Part shown: in pieces, positions 21,601 through 30,114 of the stretch
Layout of the letters: each line of letters starts with the position of its first letter
Position numbering within the stretch: position 1 is the stretch's first letter
Source of the DNA: Verrucomicrobiota bacterium
Lineage (GTDB): Bacteria > Verrucomicrobiota > Verrucomicrobiia > Limisphaerales > J093
Assembly: GCA_027493615.1 (NCBI GenBank)
Contig: JAOSKK010000039.1
Location: 62,001 to 126,000 of the forward strand
DNA: 64,000 bases
Direction of reading: 5' to 3'
Translations under genes and position numbers: made by a program
The notes under the pieces: generated by a model
What the model was told of the DNA's origin: nothing
Databases searched by the model: none
The model's input: only the letters and a program-made list of their open reading frames with translations

Positions 21601-21742
21601 CGAGGGCGGAACATTGTCGAAATCACACGATCGAAAGCGTCCGCGAGCCGCTTCTGAGATGACCGCTTCCGCCGCACCCGACTGGCAGAACAACAGGGTC
21701 GATCATGCCTCTCCGAGGATCACTAGGATCCCGTCGCCTGCT

Positions 21743-22840
21743 ATGCATACGGACGCCTTTACGCTGCTGGTAGGCTCCATCATGCTTTGTGCGGCTTGCT
21801 GCAGTGGTGCGAGCGCACCACATCACGGCTACGTCTTGCAGGGGGTGCTAAGCATCTCCGACCTGCGGCCGGCGCACACTGGTACTCCTGATTGGCAACA
21901 CCGGTTCCGCATTCAGGCCGAAATCGACCGTGATACTTGGTGTATCGAGGATCTCACATGGTCACCGCGTGCCGCCTTCACCCAAGGTGAGTTAATTGTC
22001 TCACGTACCGACGTCGGAAACGGGAGCGTCCCGTCTGTCGCAGTGTCCACATACTGGCGCGGCTACCCCATAGATTTGGATCTCGAGTTTAGGCAACTGT
22101 GGACGTCTTTCTGTTCACGCGCCTACCTAAGGAGACGCGATGCTGATTGGCTGCCCATACCCTATGGTGACCTCCGGTTAGACCTCTTTCCGCTTGCCAC
22201 ACGAGCATCGTGCCGGTGGCGCACGGGCGGTGACGTCAGTCCAAGCGAGATACTCTTCACGATGGACCACGGATTCTTGGAAGCAGCAACGACACATTTG
22301 TTATTACAGGCACCGAGCGACTACCTGGAGCAGCGAGACATGGAGATGAGGCTCATCAAGCAACACATTCCGCAAGGCGCAGTCGTGGCAGAGTTTCGTG
22401 TCCGCGAGTGGCGAATGGTTGCGGACCACGGGATACCGGCGCAATGGGTATTGCGAGTGAACGGCATGAATGGCGTTCCGCATACCCAAGTGGCGTGGGC
22501 AACCGAGGATGCAAGGGAAATTGAATCCGTGTTAATGCCTGCGTTCCCGAGCCCGTGTATGGCCGTCGACAAACGAGTGCGTGATGTACGCAGAGGAGTA
22601 AACTATGTGGTCTACCCACTGACCAACTCGATCATACCAGACGCACGCAGTCCGCAAGTCACTCATCTAACCGAACGAGCAGTAAGCAGCGACGTCTTCA
22701 CCATGCCACCCAATCTGCGTCTGACTCGGTGGATGTGCTTAACAATGTTAGCGATTGTCTTCTTTCTGCCTGGCGCTTTACTATTGGCAAAAAGCAGGGG
22801 AGAAGGCAGTCGGAAACACAGTAGAGAGGATACACAATGA
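21743..22840 (+). CDS. Module 1 protein A: secreted, C-terminally anchored protein
   Basis: 365 residues from the ATG at 21743 (MHTDAFTLLVGSIMLCAACC, signal peptide). A long extracellular region is followed by a C-terminal transmembrane helix (MCLTMLAIVFFLPGALLLAK) and a short basic tail. The segment VRDVRRGVNYVV carries the V-x-D-x-R then [VI]-x-Y signature shared with the other A proteins at 24608, 30115 and 31765. Paralogues are strongly diverged but share length, leader, signature and anchor. Lower GC and different codons (ATA, TTA, CTA present) than its neighbours. First gene of module 1, followed by a Cys-rich protein and a MauE-like protein. Function unknown; a cell-surface partner of B is proposed. 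Confidence 0.65.
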   Translation: MHTDAFTLLVGSIMLCAACCSGASAPHHGYVLQGVLSISDLRPAHTGTPDWQHRFRIQAEIDRDTWCIEDLTWSPRAAFTQGELIVSRTDVGNGSVPSVAVSTYWRGYPIDLDLEFRQLWTSFCSRAYLRRRDADWLPIPYGDLRLDLFPLATRASCRWRTGGDVSPSEILFTMDHGFLEAATTHLLLQAPSDYLEQRDMEMRLIKQHIPQGAVVAEFRVREWRMVADHGIPAQWVLRVNGMNGVPHTQVAWATEDAREIESVLMPAFPSPCMAVDKRVRDVRRGVNYVVYPLTNSIIPDARSPQVTHLTERAVSSDVFTMPPNLRLTRWMCLTMLAIVFFLPGALLLAKSRGEGSRKHSREDTQ

Positions 22841-22888
22841 GCGTTATGGATACATCACACCGGGGAGGCCACTGGCCCGAGTCGAACC

Positions 22889-23302
22889 ATGGCGGCGCTT
22901 GCCGCCGCATTCATCACGGTCACAACACTTGGTCTCCTGAAGGGGACTACGGACCCATGTGATGAAGTGCCTGGTCCCGGCGAGAAATGCGTTGGCCGAG
23001 GCAACGAAATCGTGGGTGTCTGTACTGGTGGCACGTGCCCGGCAGGTCTTGAGGACTTCTGCCCTACCAGGGTCGTCGTCGAATGGAACTACATCGGCTG
23101 CACGCTGTGTACCTCGGGCGGATCGAGTGACTCATGTCGTGAGTACAACGAGCCGACGCTGTGCGCTGAGGCGCAGTGCCAGCTCAAGTCACGTGATCGC
23201 GCGTGCATGTGCACCGGGTCCAACCAGTGTGTTCTTGATCCTATATGGAGGGGTACCTACTCACTGCCGAGCTGGGTCCACCTTAAGGAATGTGTGTTGT
23301 AG
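22889..23302 (+). CDS. Module 1 protein B: Cys-rich secreted protein
   Basis: 137 residues. The chosen ATG gives a hydrophobic leader (MAALAAAFITVTTLGLLKG), then a mature region with 14 cysteines. The core motif is C-x12-CTLC-x8-C, comparable with C-x6-CNAC-x6-C and C-x6-CHTC-x6-C in the B proteins of the other modules. An alternative start at 22837 overlaps the A stop (ATGA) but is in another frame (MSVMDTSHRGGHW) and would need a one-base correction to reach this frame, giving a longer N terminus. The even cysteine number and export signal suggest a disulfide-stabilised exported protein. No database family recognised. Confidence 0.6.
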   Translation: MAALAAAFITVTTLGLLKGTTDPCDEVPGPGEKCVGRGNEIVGVCTGGTCPAGLEDFCPTRVVVEWNYIGCTLCTSGGSSDSCREYNEPTLCAEAQCQLKSRDRACMCTGSNQCVLDPIWRGTYSLPSWVHLKECVL

Positions 23303-23359
23303 CGTCACGCGGAAGACGTTCCGGGTTCTGAAGTGTGGGCGCATCTAGCGTGGTTGACT

Positions 23360-23809
23360 ATGACCTCACAGGGCAAGGAGATTCTTCCCCGCATATGGGC
23401 GGTAGTACTCGGGCTGACAGCTCTGCTAAAACTGCTCGATATGGTGGGACCCGATCCGTACTACGACGAACACGATCGCCTCCTGCATTTGCTAACTCGA
23501 CGCCAAGTCACCCTATTGGCGGTCGTCTTCGAAGGGGGAGTAGCGGTGTGGCTTTGGACCGCTGTGTCTAATCGACGCAGTGGGTTAGTACTGGCCTGGT
23601 TTTGTGCTATTGTGATTACGTATAAGCTCGGGCTAAGTCTCACGCTTGAGACTCGCAGATGCAGTTGCCTTGGAGTCTTGGGGAAGCTATTGGCCCTGTC
23701 TGGCTCGCAGCTCGAGACGTTAACATGGTGTTTGCTGATCCTAATGGCAGGCAGCTCCATGTGGCTCTTGTTCCAGCGTACACAGCCTGGGGCCGCCAGG
23801 GGGTGTTAG
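23360..23809 (+). CDS. Module 1 protein C: MauE-like membrane protein
   Basis: 149 residues, four predicted transmembrane helices (IWAVVLGLTALLKLL; VTLLAVVFEGGVAVWLW; VLAWFCAIVITYKLGL; LTWCLLILMAGSSMWLL). Between helices 3 and 4 lies RRCSCLG, matching the CxC-[LFM]-G motif of the MauE/DoxX-like redox membrane family. In methylamine utilisation, MauE is needed for maturation of the small subunit, a short protein with six disulfides. Its place next to a Cys-rich secreted protein here suggests an analogous job, which is inference. Start ATG at 23360. Confidence 0.65.
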   Translation: MTSQGKEILPRIWAVVLGLTALLKLLDMVGPDPYYDEHDRLLHLLTRRQVTLLAVVFEGGVAVWLWTAVSNRRSGLVLAWFCAIVITYKLGLSLTLETRRCSCLGVLGKLLALSGSQLETLTWCLLILMAGSSMWLLFQRTQPGAARGC

Positions 23810-24025
23810 AACCCGAACCGGAATCGCAGAGGTCTAGAGATGATGCCGTGCTGGAATTCACTCAGCCGGGACTCGAGGCCAAAGCGGAACTGGAGACTGT
23901 TGGACACCCAAGTGGAACAAACTGCCGACGCGCAAGCGTCGTGGCCGATCGACACTGACCCGACAGCCGCACTGCCCCAGGCGTGTCGGTCGTCCACCAC
24001 GACGGCCGTAAGCACCCCGCGGCTC

Positions 24026-24284
24026 GCCGAACCTCGGAGCCAGGGTGGCGCTCGTGTCGATCGGCCTGATGACGTTGGCCACGATTATGGACGCGTGCCC
24101 AGACTCCACATTCTACAGCCCGCAGAGGGAACTGGACGTTCCGAAGCTCCGGCGGGGAGAGTGCTCTTACACGCTGGGGACCGAGGTAGTCGGGCTCAAT
24201 CCGTGGGTGAGTGTGGGCTTCTACTACGCCCTCTTGGTCGGGGCGATGGCGTGGCTATGGGGATTGGCCGGAGCGCATGAGTAG
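24026..24284 (+). pseudogene. Module 1 protein D remnant (C-terminal end only)
   Basis: Only the last 80 residues of the D membrane protein remain: SIGLMTLATIMDACPDSTFY, then YTLGTEVVGLNPWVSVGFYY and a final helix. It matches the end of D2 at 28077-28315. The upstream 230 bp (23810-24025) contain no other D sequence, so the gene was lost by deletion. Confidence 0.7.
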
Positions 24285-24607
24285 CCCCCACATACACCCA
24301 TCGCGCCATGCCGGGCCTTTCGCGTGAACTCCTTGTGCTTTCCGTCAGCTTATGGGCAGCGCTCTCCTCAGTTGGCTCGCGACACGCCTTAGCCGGCAGG
24401 TAGACCGGACCGGGCATCTTGCTCCAGCGACTGGCCGGTGCGTGCGTGCGCTATACTCTGCCTTTCAGCTGGTGGGGTTGCCTAGCCTCTTTTACCCCCC
24501 TTCGGCCTGTGCTCTTCGTGCATGCAACCACATACACACACAATTGCAGAGGCCTCCGGAATCGACGTTGCGGCGGAGGTCCATCAACGAGAAGCCGACG
24601 GGAATGC
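24285..24607. other. Intergenic stretch between modules 1 and 2
   Basis: Mixed composition, lower in GC than the flanks, with a short alternating tract (cacatacacacaca) near 24530. No gene is supported. A promoter for module 2 would be expected here but I cannot point to one. Confidence 0.3.
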
Positions 24608-25718
24608 GTGTGCCGCCTCGCAGCTCTCCCGTTGGCGTTGTACTTCTATTCACCACTGCATCTACAAGCAGGGGAGCTCCCACCGACATTCTTGGCAAAA
24701 GGGACGCTAAGCATCACGGCACCGTCTGCTCGTGGCCTTGGCCAACGGATCACGACATGTGCCTTCGAAGTCATTGTCAAGAGCAACGCCTGGACAATAG
24801 CCGTCGAGTACGGGCCGGGCCACTCTCAGATAACGGGCTCGGATGGTGTGGACACATACTCACTGCTGTGTGACACACGTAACACCCTCGTCTCCTCGAT
24901 CCCAGGCTTCATCGTTCCAGGTACCTATCCTAGTCACGCGACATATCATGTCACCGTCCCTTGGTATGCGCTGGCATTCATGCCCGGGCGCACGTTTGCA
25001 GAGAGAATCAACATGCCCGCCCCGTGGCGCCTAGCTGCTACGGGACTTATGGGCCCACACAACCGAACTCGACATCATGCTCTTGGATGCTCGTCAAGGC
25101 AGTCTATGCAGGGAGATACGGTTCTATCACTCCCACCCGAGGGCGACCGCTGCATCAACAGGACCTGCTTCGCCAGCAACACCTTATCGGGCAGACCCAC
25201 AGAGGCAGCCATTTCAACATGCAGCGATTAACCGGATAGCAGACAACACACTCCTCGGCCACTACAAGGTGACCTCAACTATTACCTATAAGGGCATGAC
25301 TTTGCCGCAGTCATTTTCGTTGATTTACTACCGTGCCTCCGGCTCTTCAAACGCACCAGTTACCAATCTGCTGTTTCAAGGCGAGATCCAACGCTATGAC
25401 GTTCCTCCAACGCACAGTTGTGTCCCCGTTACTACCTCGGTGGTCGATGTTTTTGATGAAAGATTCCGGAACACCCACGGAACAACTCGCGCCATTCGCT
25501 ACAGACTAAAGGACGGGCAGTGGCTCCCGAGAGATTCCCTCTTCTTGGCTAGCCTGACGGCAGAAACAGAACAACAGCGCAACGCCACCTTGTTCCGACA
25601 TCTCTCACTTAGGATCATACTTCTTGGCGTTCTCGGTATGATCCTCTTACTACCATTAGTCTACGGTCTTTGCAGAAAGCATCGCGTCAACACTCGGTTA
25701 ACACCTGAACGCCGGTAA
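24608..25718 (+). CDS. Module 2 protein A: secreted, C-terminally anchored protein (frameshifted)
   Basis: About 370 residues. A GTG at 24608 starts a signal peptide (CRLAALPLALYFYSPLHLQA), then FLAKGTLSITAPSARG, comparable to YVLQGVLSISDLRP in A1. Frame 2 runs to about 25045 and frame 0 (ELDIMLLDARQG) continues; the 25130-25210 stretch reads poorly and may contain a second pair of breaks. The C-terminal half has GHYKVTSTITYKGMTLPQSF, the signature VFDERF...AIRY, and a final helix (IILLGVLGMILLLPLVYGL). Followed 15 bp later by B2. Whether the breaks are real or sequencing error cannot be decided here. Confidence 0.5.
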
Positions 25719-25733
25719 ATACATCCATCGCAT

Positions 25734-26108
25734 ATGACAAGACGTGTCGCTGTCCATCTTATGTGTGTCCTCACGTTGTCACACCGTATGACACTGGCCG
25801 GTTGGTTGGAAGAATGCTTGCTTGCACCGGGATGGGGGATAGTCCTAGGTACGGTGAATAGAAACTGCGCAGAGATTCCGAATTGCGACGGAACTTGCGA
25901 CGGGATGTGCTCGTGGATTGTAAGTAGCTGCAACGCGTGCATTAGCTCCGCGTGGATATGTAACGTTCCAGGTTCAACAACGTGCACTATGGTGGCACAA
26001 GCGTTTGGCTGTACGGCGTCGCCAAGGTCATCCGGAGCGGTATGTGTATGCGATACCACGAACCTGCTTTACCAGAGCGCGCCGAGTACCGCCGTGACGT
26101 GCCCCTAG
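25734..26108 (+). CDS. Module 2 protein B: Cys-rich secreted protein
   Basis: 124 residues, start 15 bp after the A2 stop. A leader (VAVHLMCVLTLSHRMTLAGW) is followed by 13 cysteines, including the core CSWIVSSCNACISSAWIC, i.e. C-x6-C-x2-C-x6-C, the same spacing as in the module 3 protein at 32878. There is little other similarity between the B proteins, so they are evolving fast apart from the cysteine frame. Exported; function unknown. Confidence 0.6.
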   Translation: MTRRVAVHLMCVLTLSHRMTLAGWLEECLLAPGWGIVLGTVNRNCAEIPNCDGTCDGMCSWIVSSCNACISSAWICNVPGSTTCTMVAQAFGCTASPRSSGAVCVCDTTNLLYQSAPSTAVTCP

Positions 26109-26239
26109 AACCTGCGAATACCTGCGTGTGGCGTGAACCCTTGGCCGCGCAGCATATGAAGCCGGCGGGCAAGGTACCTGAGGGTGCGCATCGCGCTGCT
26201 GAAGTCGAGGCGTGACGGGCTAATCAGACGGAGGGTACA

Positions 26240-26776
26240 CTGAATACTGGCAGTTCTCGACGACAACGGTGGCTGCGATGCGGCCTTCGGATACTTGCAC
26301 ATATTGCTCTTCCAGTATTCTCGGCGTGCGTTGTGGTTACCTTGGCGAGCGCGTCCTGCATGAAGGTGGGATGGTTGTTGGGTCGGGACCCGTCAAAGGT
26401 GGATGCTCATCCGTTGCTGATTTGTGTCAGTAACGCGGCGGTGACGCGATTAGCCATATGCTTTGACCTTGTGGCCTGCTGCGTCATTGTGCTGAGTCGG
26501 GTCCCAAAGCACCGATACCTGTTTATAGCGTGGGTCGGATTTCTCTTCTTGGCATTTCACAGTGCAGCGTCTGTGATGGGGCGAGACCGGCCCTGTGGGT
26601 GTTTTGGCCAGAGTACATTCTTAGAACAGATGGTCAGAGTTGAAGAGAACGTATTGGCGATTGCTGCTGCATCACTCATCTTCGGCGGAGGTATATTCTG
26701 CAGCAGTGTCGCGCTGTTGTATGAGCGGTATCCTACGATGCGCAAGGCTAAGCATACTGTGCACCGGAAGCGCTGA
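26240..26776 (+). CDS. Module 2 protein C: MauE-like membrane protein
   Basis: About 178 residues if started near 26240 (a CTG; no ATG lies upstream of the first helix). A GTG at 26333 would cut into helix 1 (ILAHIALPVFSACVVVTLAS), so the longer form is more likely, but the start is uncertain. The motif RPCGCFG is the classic CGCFG form of MauE-like proteins and lies between helices 3 and 4. It is the closest of the three C proteins to the family consensus. It is followed 41 bp later by D2. Confidence 0.65.
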   Translation: MNTGSSRRQRWLRCGLRILAHIALPVFSACVVVTLASASCMKVGWLLGRDPSKVDAHPLLICVSNAAVTRLAICFDLVACCVIVLSRVPKHRYLFIAWVGFLFLAFHSAASVMGRDRPCGCFGQSTFLEQMVRVEENVLAIAAASLIFGGGIFCSSVALLYERYPTMRKAKHTVHRKR

Positions 26777-26817
26777 ATGTCAGAAGCTGCGGCCGGCGGG
26801 TTGCCAGTAGGGATGTG

Positions 26818-28374
26818 ATGAACGCGGCTCATGGCTCGAGATTCTGCCTAGGTGCTGCAACGTGGTTGTTTGTCTGCGTATCTTTCTGGCATCAACGTGA
26901 CTTCGCGGACGGAACACCTGTGTCAAGACTCGATGTGCTTCAGGCGATGTATGTGGAGAAGAGATTGTGCATCGATACGTGGGAGAGTAACACCCCTGAC
27001 AAAGCACGACATCAAGGTCACCTCTATAGCGACAAGGCACCGGGCACGGCCGCGCTGGCCCTCCCCGCGTTTGCCGCCGCGGCGGGCATCGCCTCGTCGC
27101 AGGGGGTGGAACCGGACTCGAAGACCGGCTGGCTGGTAACCAGTTGGACGGCGTGCGCCTTCTCGCAAGGCCTGCCTGTCGCGATTGGTGCCGCAGCGAT
27201 GTTCGGTTGGCTGCGGCGATTCGTGCGGGCGCGCGCGGCCCTCTTGACGATTGTTGCCTTGACGCTGGGCAGTCTGCCCCTGCCGTATGCGACCCTCCTG
27301 TTCAGCCATGCTCAGGTCATCGGCCTTGTGGGGATCGCGATCTGGGCGCTGGGCCTCTATCCAGAACACGAGGAGTTGTGTTTGCCAGGTCGGCGACCAC
27401 GATCGGGCACGGCCGCGTGGCGGATGGGGTTGGCGGGGTTCTGCCTAGGTTTGGCGCTGGCCAGCGAGTACACGGCCGGAATCGTGGTGGGGGCTTTGGT
27501 GGTCTCGGTCCTCGTTCGCCAGTGGCGTGAGGCCCGGGTGCTGGAGGCTCGGAATGGGGCGAAGGAGTTCGACTCCAGCGGGCTGAAGGCGAGCAGCGGC
27601 GCAAGCGAATGTGGACCTCCGGCAGTTCGGCTTCGGCCGTTGGTGGGGTTCTTTGTCGCGGCCATTCCGCCGCTGCTGCTGATCCCGGCTTACAGTTGGG
27701 CGACGATTGGCACACCATTCGACCTGCCGTACTCCTACCAGGCCAGTTTTCCCGAGATGAAAGAGGGTCTGTACGCCATCAAGTGGCCGGATGCCGAGAA
27801 CCTGGGACGGCTTTTGATCGGACCCACCCGGGGGCTGATCTTCTGGACGCCGTTCCTCATCATGGCCGGGTTCGGATGGTGGTGGATCGCCGGAGAGCGG
27901 CCCCGCTGGCTATGGCTGACCTACGCCGTACCGGTCCTGCATATGCTGGTCATCTCCGGTCGCGTCTGGGACTGGCAAGCGGGGTACACGGTCAGCGCGC
28001 GGTACATGGCCCCCATCATCCCTTTGCTGGCGCTGCGCTGCGCCATCGGGACGCAGCGGTGGCCGAAGCTCGGAGCCACGCTGGCACTGGTGTCGATCGG
28101 CCTGATGACGCTGGCCACGATTACGGACGCGTGTCCGGATTCCAGGTTCTACAACCCGCTCACCGAGCTGCACATTCCGAAGCTCCTGCGGGGCGAGTTC
28201 TCGTACACGCTGGGGACCGAGGTGTTCGGCCTGAATCCCTGGGTCAGCGTCGGCCTGTACTATGCGATCCTGATCGGCGGCATCGCGTGGTTGTGGCGGT
28301 TGGCCGGCCAGGCAGACGCCCAGGCGACGAAAGACGCTCCGGTGAAGCTTGGTCAACCGCGAGGAGCGGAGTGA
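26818..28374 (+). CDS. Module 2 protein D: polytopic GT-C-like membrane protein
   Basis: 518 residues from the ATG at 26818 (GTG at 26815 possible). About ten hydrophobic helices. HLYSDKAPGTAALALPAFAA near residue 65 resembles the YSDKPPG motif of membrane glycosyltransferases of the GT39/Arn-T-like group, and LIGPTRGLIFWTPFLIMAGF is another conserved loop. Such enzymes transfer sugars from lipid carriers on the outer face of the membrane. The first 220 bp have the lower GC of modules 1 and 2; from about 27040 on, GC rises, and from about 27700 the DNA is nearly identical to D3 (34110-34530), a mosaic structure. It is the only complete D copy. E2 starts 3 bp later. Confidence 0.7.
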   Translation: MNAAHGSRFCLGAATWLFVCVSFWHQRDFADGTPVSRLDVLQAMYVEKRLCIDTWESNTPDKARHQGHLYSDKAPGTAALALPAFAAAAGIASSQGVEPDSKTGWLVTSWTACAFSQGLPVAIGAAAMFGWLRRFVRARAALLTIVALTLGSLPLPYATLLFSHAQVIGLVGIAIWALGLYPEHEELCLPGRRPRSGTAAWRMGLAGFCLGLALASEYTAGIVVGALVVSVLVRQWREARVLEARNGAKEFDSSGLKASSGASECGPPAVRLRPLVGFFVAAIPPLLLIPAYSWATIGTPFDLPYSYQASFPEMKEGLYAIKWPDAENLGRLLIGPTRGLIFWTPFLIMAGFGWWWIAGERPRWLWLTYAVPVLHMLVISGRVWDWQAGYTVSARYMAPIIPLLALRCAIGTQRWPKLGATLALVSIGLMTLATITDACPDSRFYNPLTELHIPKLLRGEFSYTLGTEVFGLNPWVSVGLYYAILIGGIAWLWRLAGQADAQATKDAPVKLGQPRGAE

Positions 28375-28376
28375 CC

Positions 28377-28560
28377 ATGGAACATGACGCGGCCAGGAAC
28401 CCCGGGGGCGGTGTCGCCCCGCCAACCCCGGGTCTCTGTCCAGGCGTGTGGCTGTGGCCCTGTGTGGGCTTGGCCGGTTCCCTGCTGTTGCGGTTGAGCC
28501 TGTTTGATTTCGAGAGTGGCGATTATCGGTTCTTCCTGACTGGGCCTCGAGGAACCCCTC
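28377..28560 (+). pseudogene. Module 2 protein E, truncated start
   Basis: Begins like E3 at 36570 (MEHDAARNPGGGVAPPTPGL; LLLRLSLFDFESGDYRFFL) with the same spacing to the D stop. It loses about 50 bp after RFFL and breaks off at tcgaggaacccc, where the LuxR/pilin block begins. The remaining 55 residues would form one transmembrane helix and no enzyme. Confidence 0.7.
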
Positions 28561-29271
28561 GGCGGTACGGTCCCGCGCGCGGCGACGGTCGCTTCGACGT
28601 CGCCGAATTTGGGCCCGGCGACGGGGTACCCCCCTACACGAACGTGTAGGTTGTCAGCGGCGCGGCCATCGCTTAAAACCTTTGCACTTCGACCCGCCAT
28701 GAGACCGAGCAGTTCAACGACGCAGGCCCTCCACCCCACTCGCTTCGGCGGCGAAGGCCCTAACTGCCCGAGCGGCCCGGCGTGCGGGGAGGTCCCCTGC
28801 ATTGCGCTCCGCCGCTGCCCGATTAACAAGCGGCGCCGGCCCGCACTTCAAGGCAAGGAACTCGCGAGGCCACGGAGGCGGAGTTGCTCGTCGAACGGAA
28901 ACTCCGACAGCCGCTCTCAGGAGGTGCAGGTGGTGCTGCGCCGGGAGCAGGCGAGCTTCAATCCCGTCGAGGTGTTCGTGTTCGTCGACGAGGCGGAGGA
29001 CAGCATTGATGACGGACATTTCCTGGTCTGGCCCAGCCCGGACACCCGCTGGGTCAATCTGCCGGCGGCGCGGCACAACCAGTCGGGGGCGCTGAGCTTT
29101 GCCGACGGCCATGTCGAGCACTGGAAGTGGCAGGCGGCGAAGACGTTCACCCCGAAGCAAAGCTATTGGGAAATGGTGGAGTCGGAGAAGGACCTGGGGA
29201 ACTTGAGGCGGCTGCAGAGAGCGGCGCTCGGTCTTGTCAACGGCTTCGCAAAGGGGCTGCTCGCCGAATGA
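28561..29271 (+). repeat. Duplicated block, right copy (LuxR 3' end, spacer, pilin tail)
   Basis: Starts with a degenerate LuxR end (cggcggtacggt, then GPGDGVPPYTNV in one frame), followed by the same spacer as at 21050 and a longer pilin tail (FVFVDEAEDSIDDGHFLVWP, VEHWKWQAAKTF, to 29271). It lacks start and cleavage helix. It is joined directly to the truncated E2, so it marks a recombination junction. Confidence 0.75.
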
Positions 29272-29741
29272 TCACCATGAGACCATCCGGAGGCCACCCG
29301 CATGCGGCGCGCCTGCAGCAGCCGGGCAGCGGGTGTTCCGGTGGCGCTTTGGCGCCGAGTCACAAAGAGGCGTGTGTCGCACCGCAGAAGGCAGAGATAA
29401 CAGCAGCGGAAGGAATCGGTCTTTCTTCACGCCCGATGGAGATCCTCCATAGGATGGGGGTGTGAATGTGCAGATAAGAGAGTCGCGAGGGCCCCGGGAG
29501 ATACCGAAGACGGCTTCGCCTTCCACCTGCCCAGAGCCTCTGAGAGGATAGCGGTGCATTCCTGCGCGGCACTGGTGTATCAGGGTCTCGCCTTCAGGAG
29601 TTGCTCAACTCTACACGTAGGTATAGGTGGTCAACCACGCAGGGAGCGCTAGGATGCTTTGGCCACTCCACATGTCGCGAAGCGCCGCAGGGCACCGTGA
29701 CGCGCAAGGAGTGGTGCAAAACCAAAACACAGGAGTACATA
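29272..29741. other. Intergenic region upstream of module 3
   Basis: 470 bp with no supported gene. A Shine-Dalgarno-like aggag lies at 29731-29735, six bases before the next ATG. I cannot identify promoter boxes with confidence. Confidence 0.35.
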
Positions 29742-30083
29742 ATGAATAATCGGCGATTCGTTGCAGCAAGCATATGCCTGCTTGGATGCGTTCTCGACAC
29801 TGGCTCGCAAGCGGCTACCGAGTGTGGGGCTCTTCCCGTCGTGCAATACACCCTCTGGAGTCCGGAGCCCCCGCCCGCGGCGATCGACTGTGTCCAAGGG
29901 CGGGACGTATCAAGTTGGTGTTCTCCCTGCCAGGAAGACTACTCGAAAGGATGCACCGACGGCGGACGCTCGGCTCCTCTCACGAGGGAGGGCCACCGGG
30001 CTCACCCGAGCTTTCCATGGCAATGGTACCCATGGCCAGACTCATGGGAGCCCATCAAGGCCGCGACCGCGTGCGCGACGTGA
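29742..30083 (+). CDS. Module 3 protein B (first): Cys-containing secreted protein
   Basis: 113 residues with a good ribosome-binding site (aggag, 6-base spacing). The leader is MNNRRFVAASICLLGCVLDT, which could also serve as a lipoprotein signal (LLGC). The mature part has six cysteines with the core C-x9-CSPC-x7-C, the same framework as the other B proteins but without the additional cysteines. It lies upstream of an A gene, an order different from modules 1 and 2. Confidence 0.5.
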   Translation: MNNRRFVAASICLLGCVLDTGSQAATECGALPVVQYTLWSPEPPPAAIDCVQGRDVSSWCSPCQEDYSKGCTDGGRSAPLTREGHRAHPSFPWQWYPWPDSWEPIKAATACAT

Positions 30084-30114
30084 ACGGGGGTATGTGGATT
30101 CGGAAACCGTGAGC

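Noticed and set aside
25077-25250. A separate small gene between A2 halves
   Set aside because: Its frame continues into the conserved second half of A2, so it is more likely the same gene after a frame break.
27609-28649. Alternate-frame open frame ending in a LuxR-like tail
   Set aside because: Most of it shadows D2; only the last 30 residues are meaningful, as the degraded LuxR end of the repeated block.
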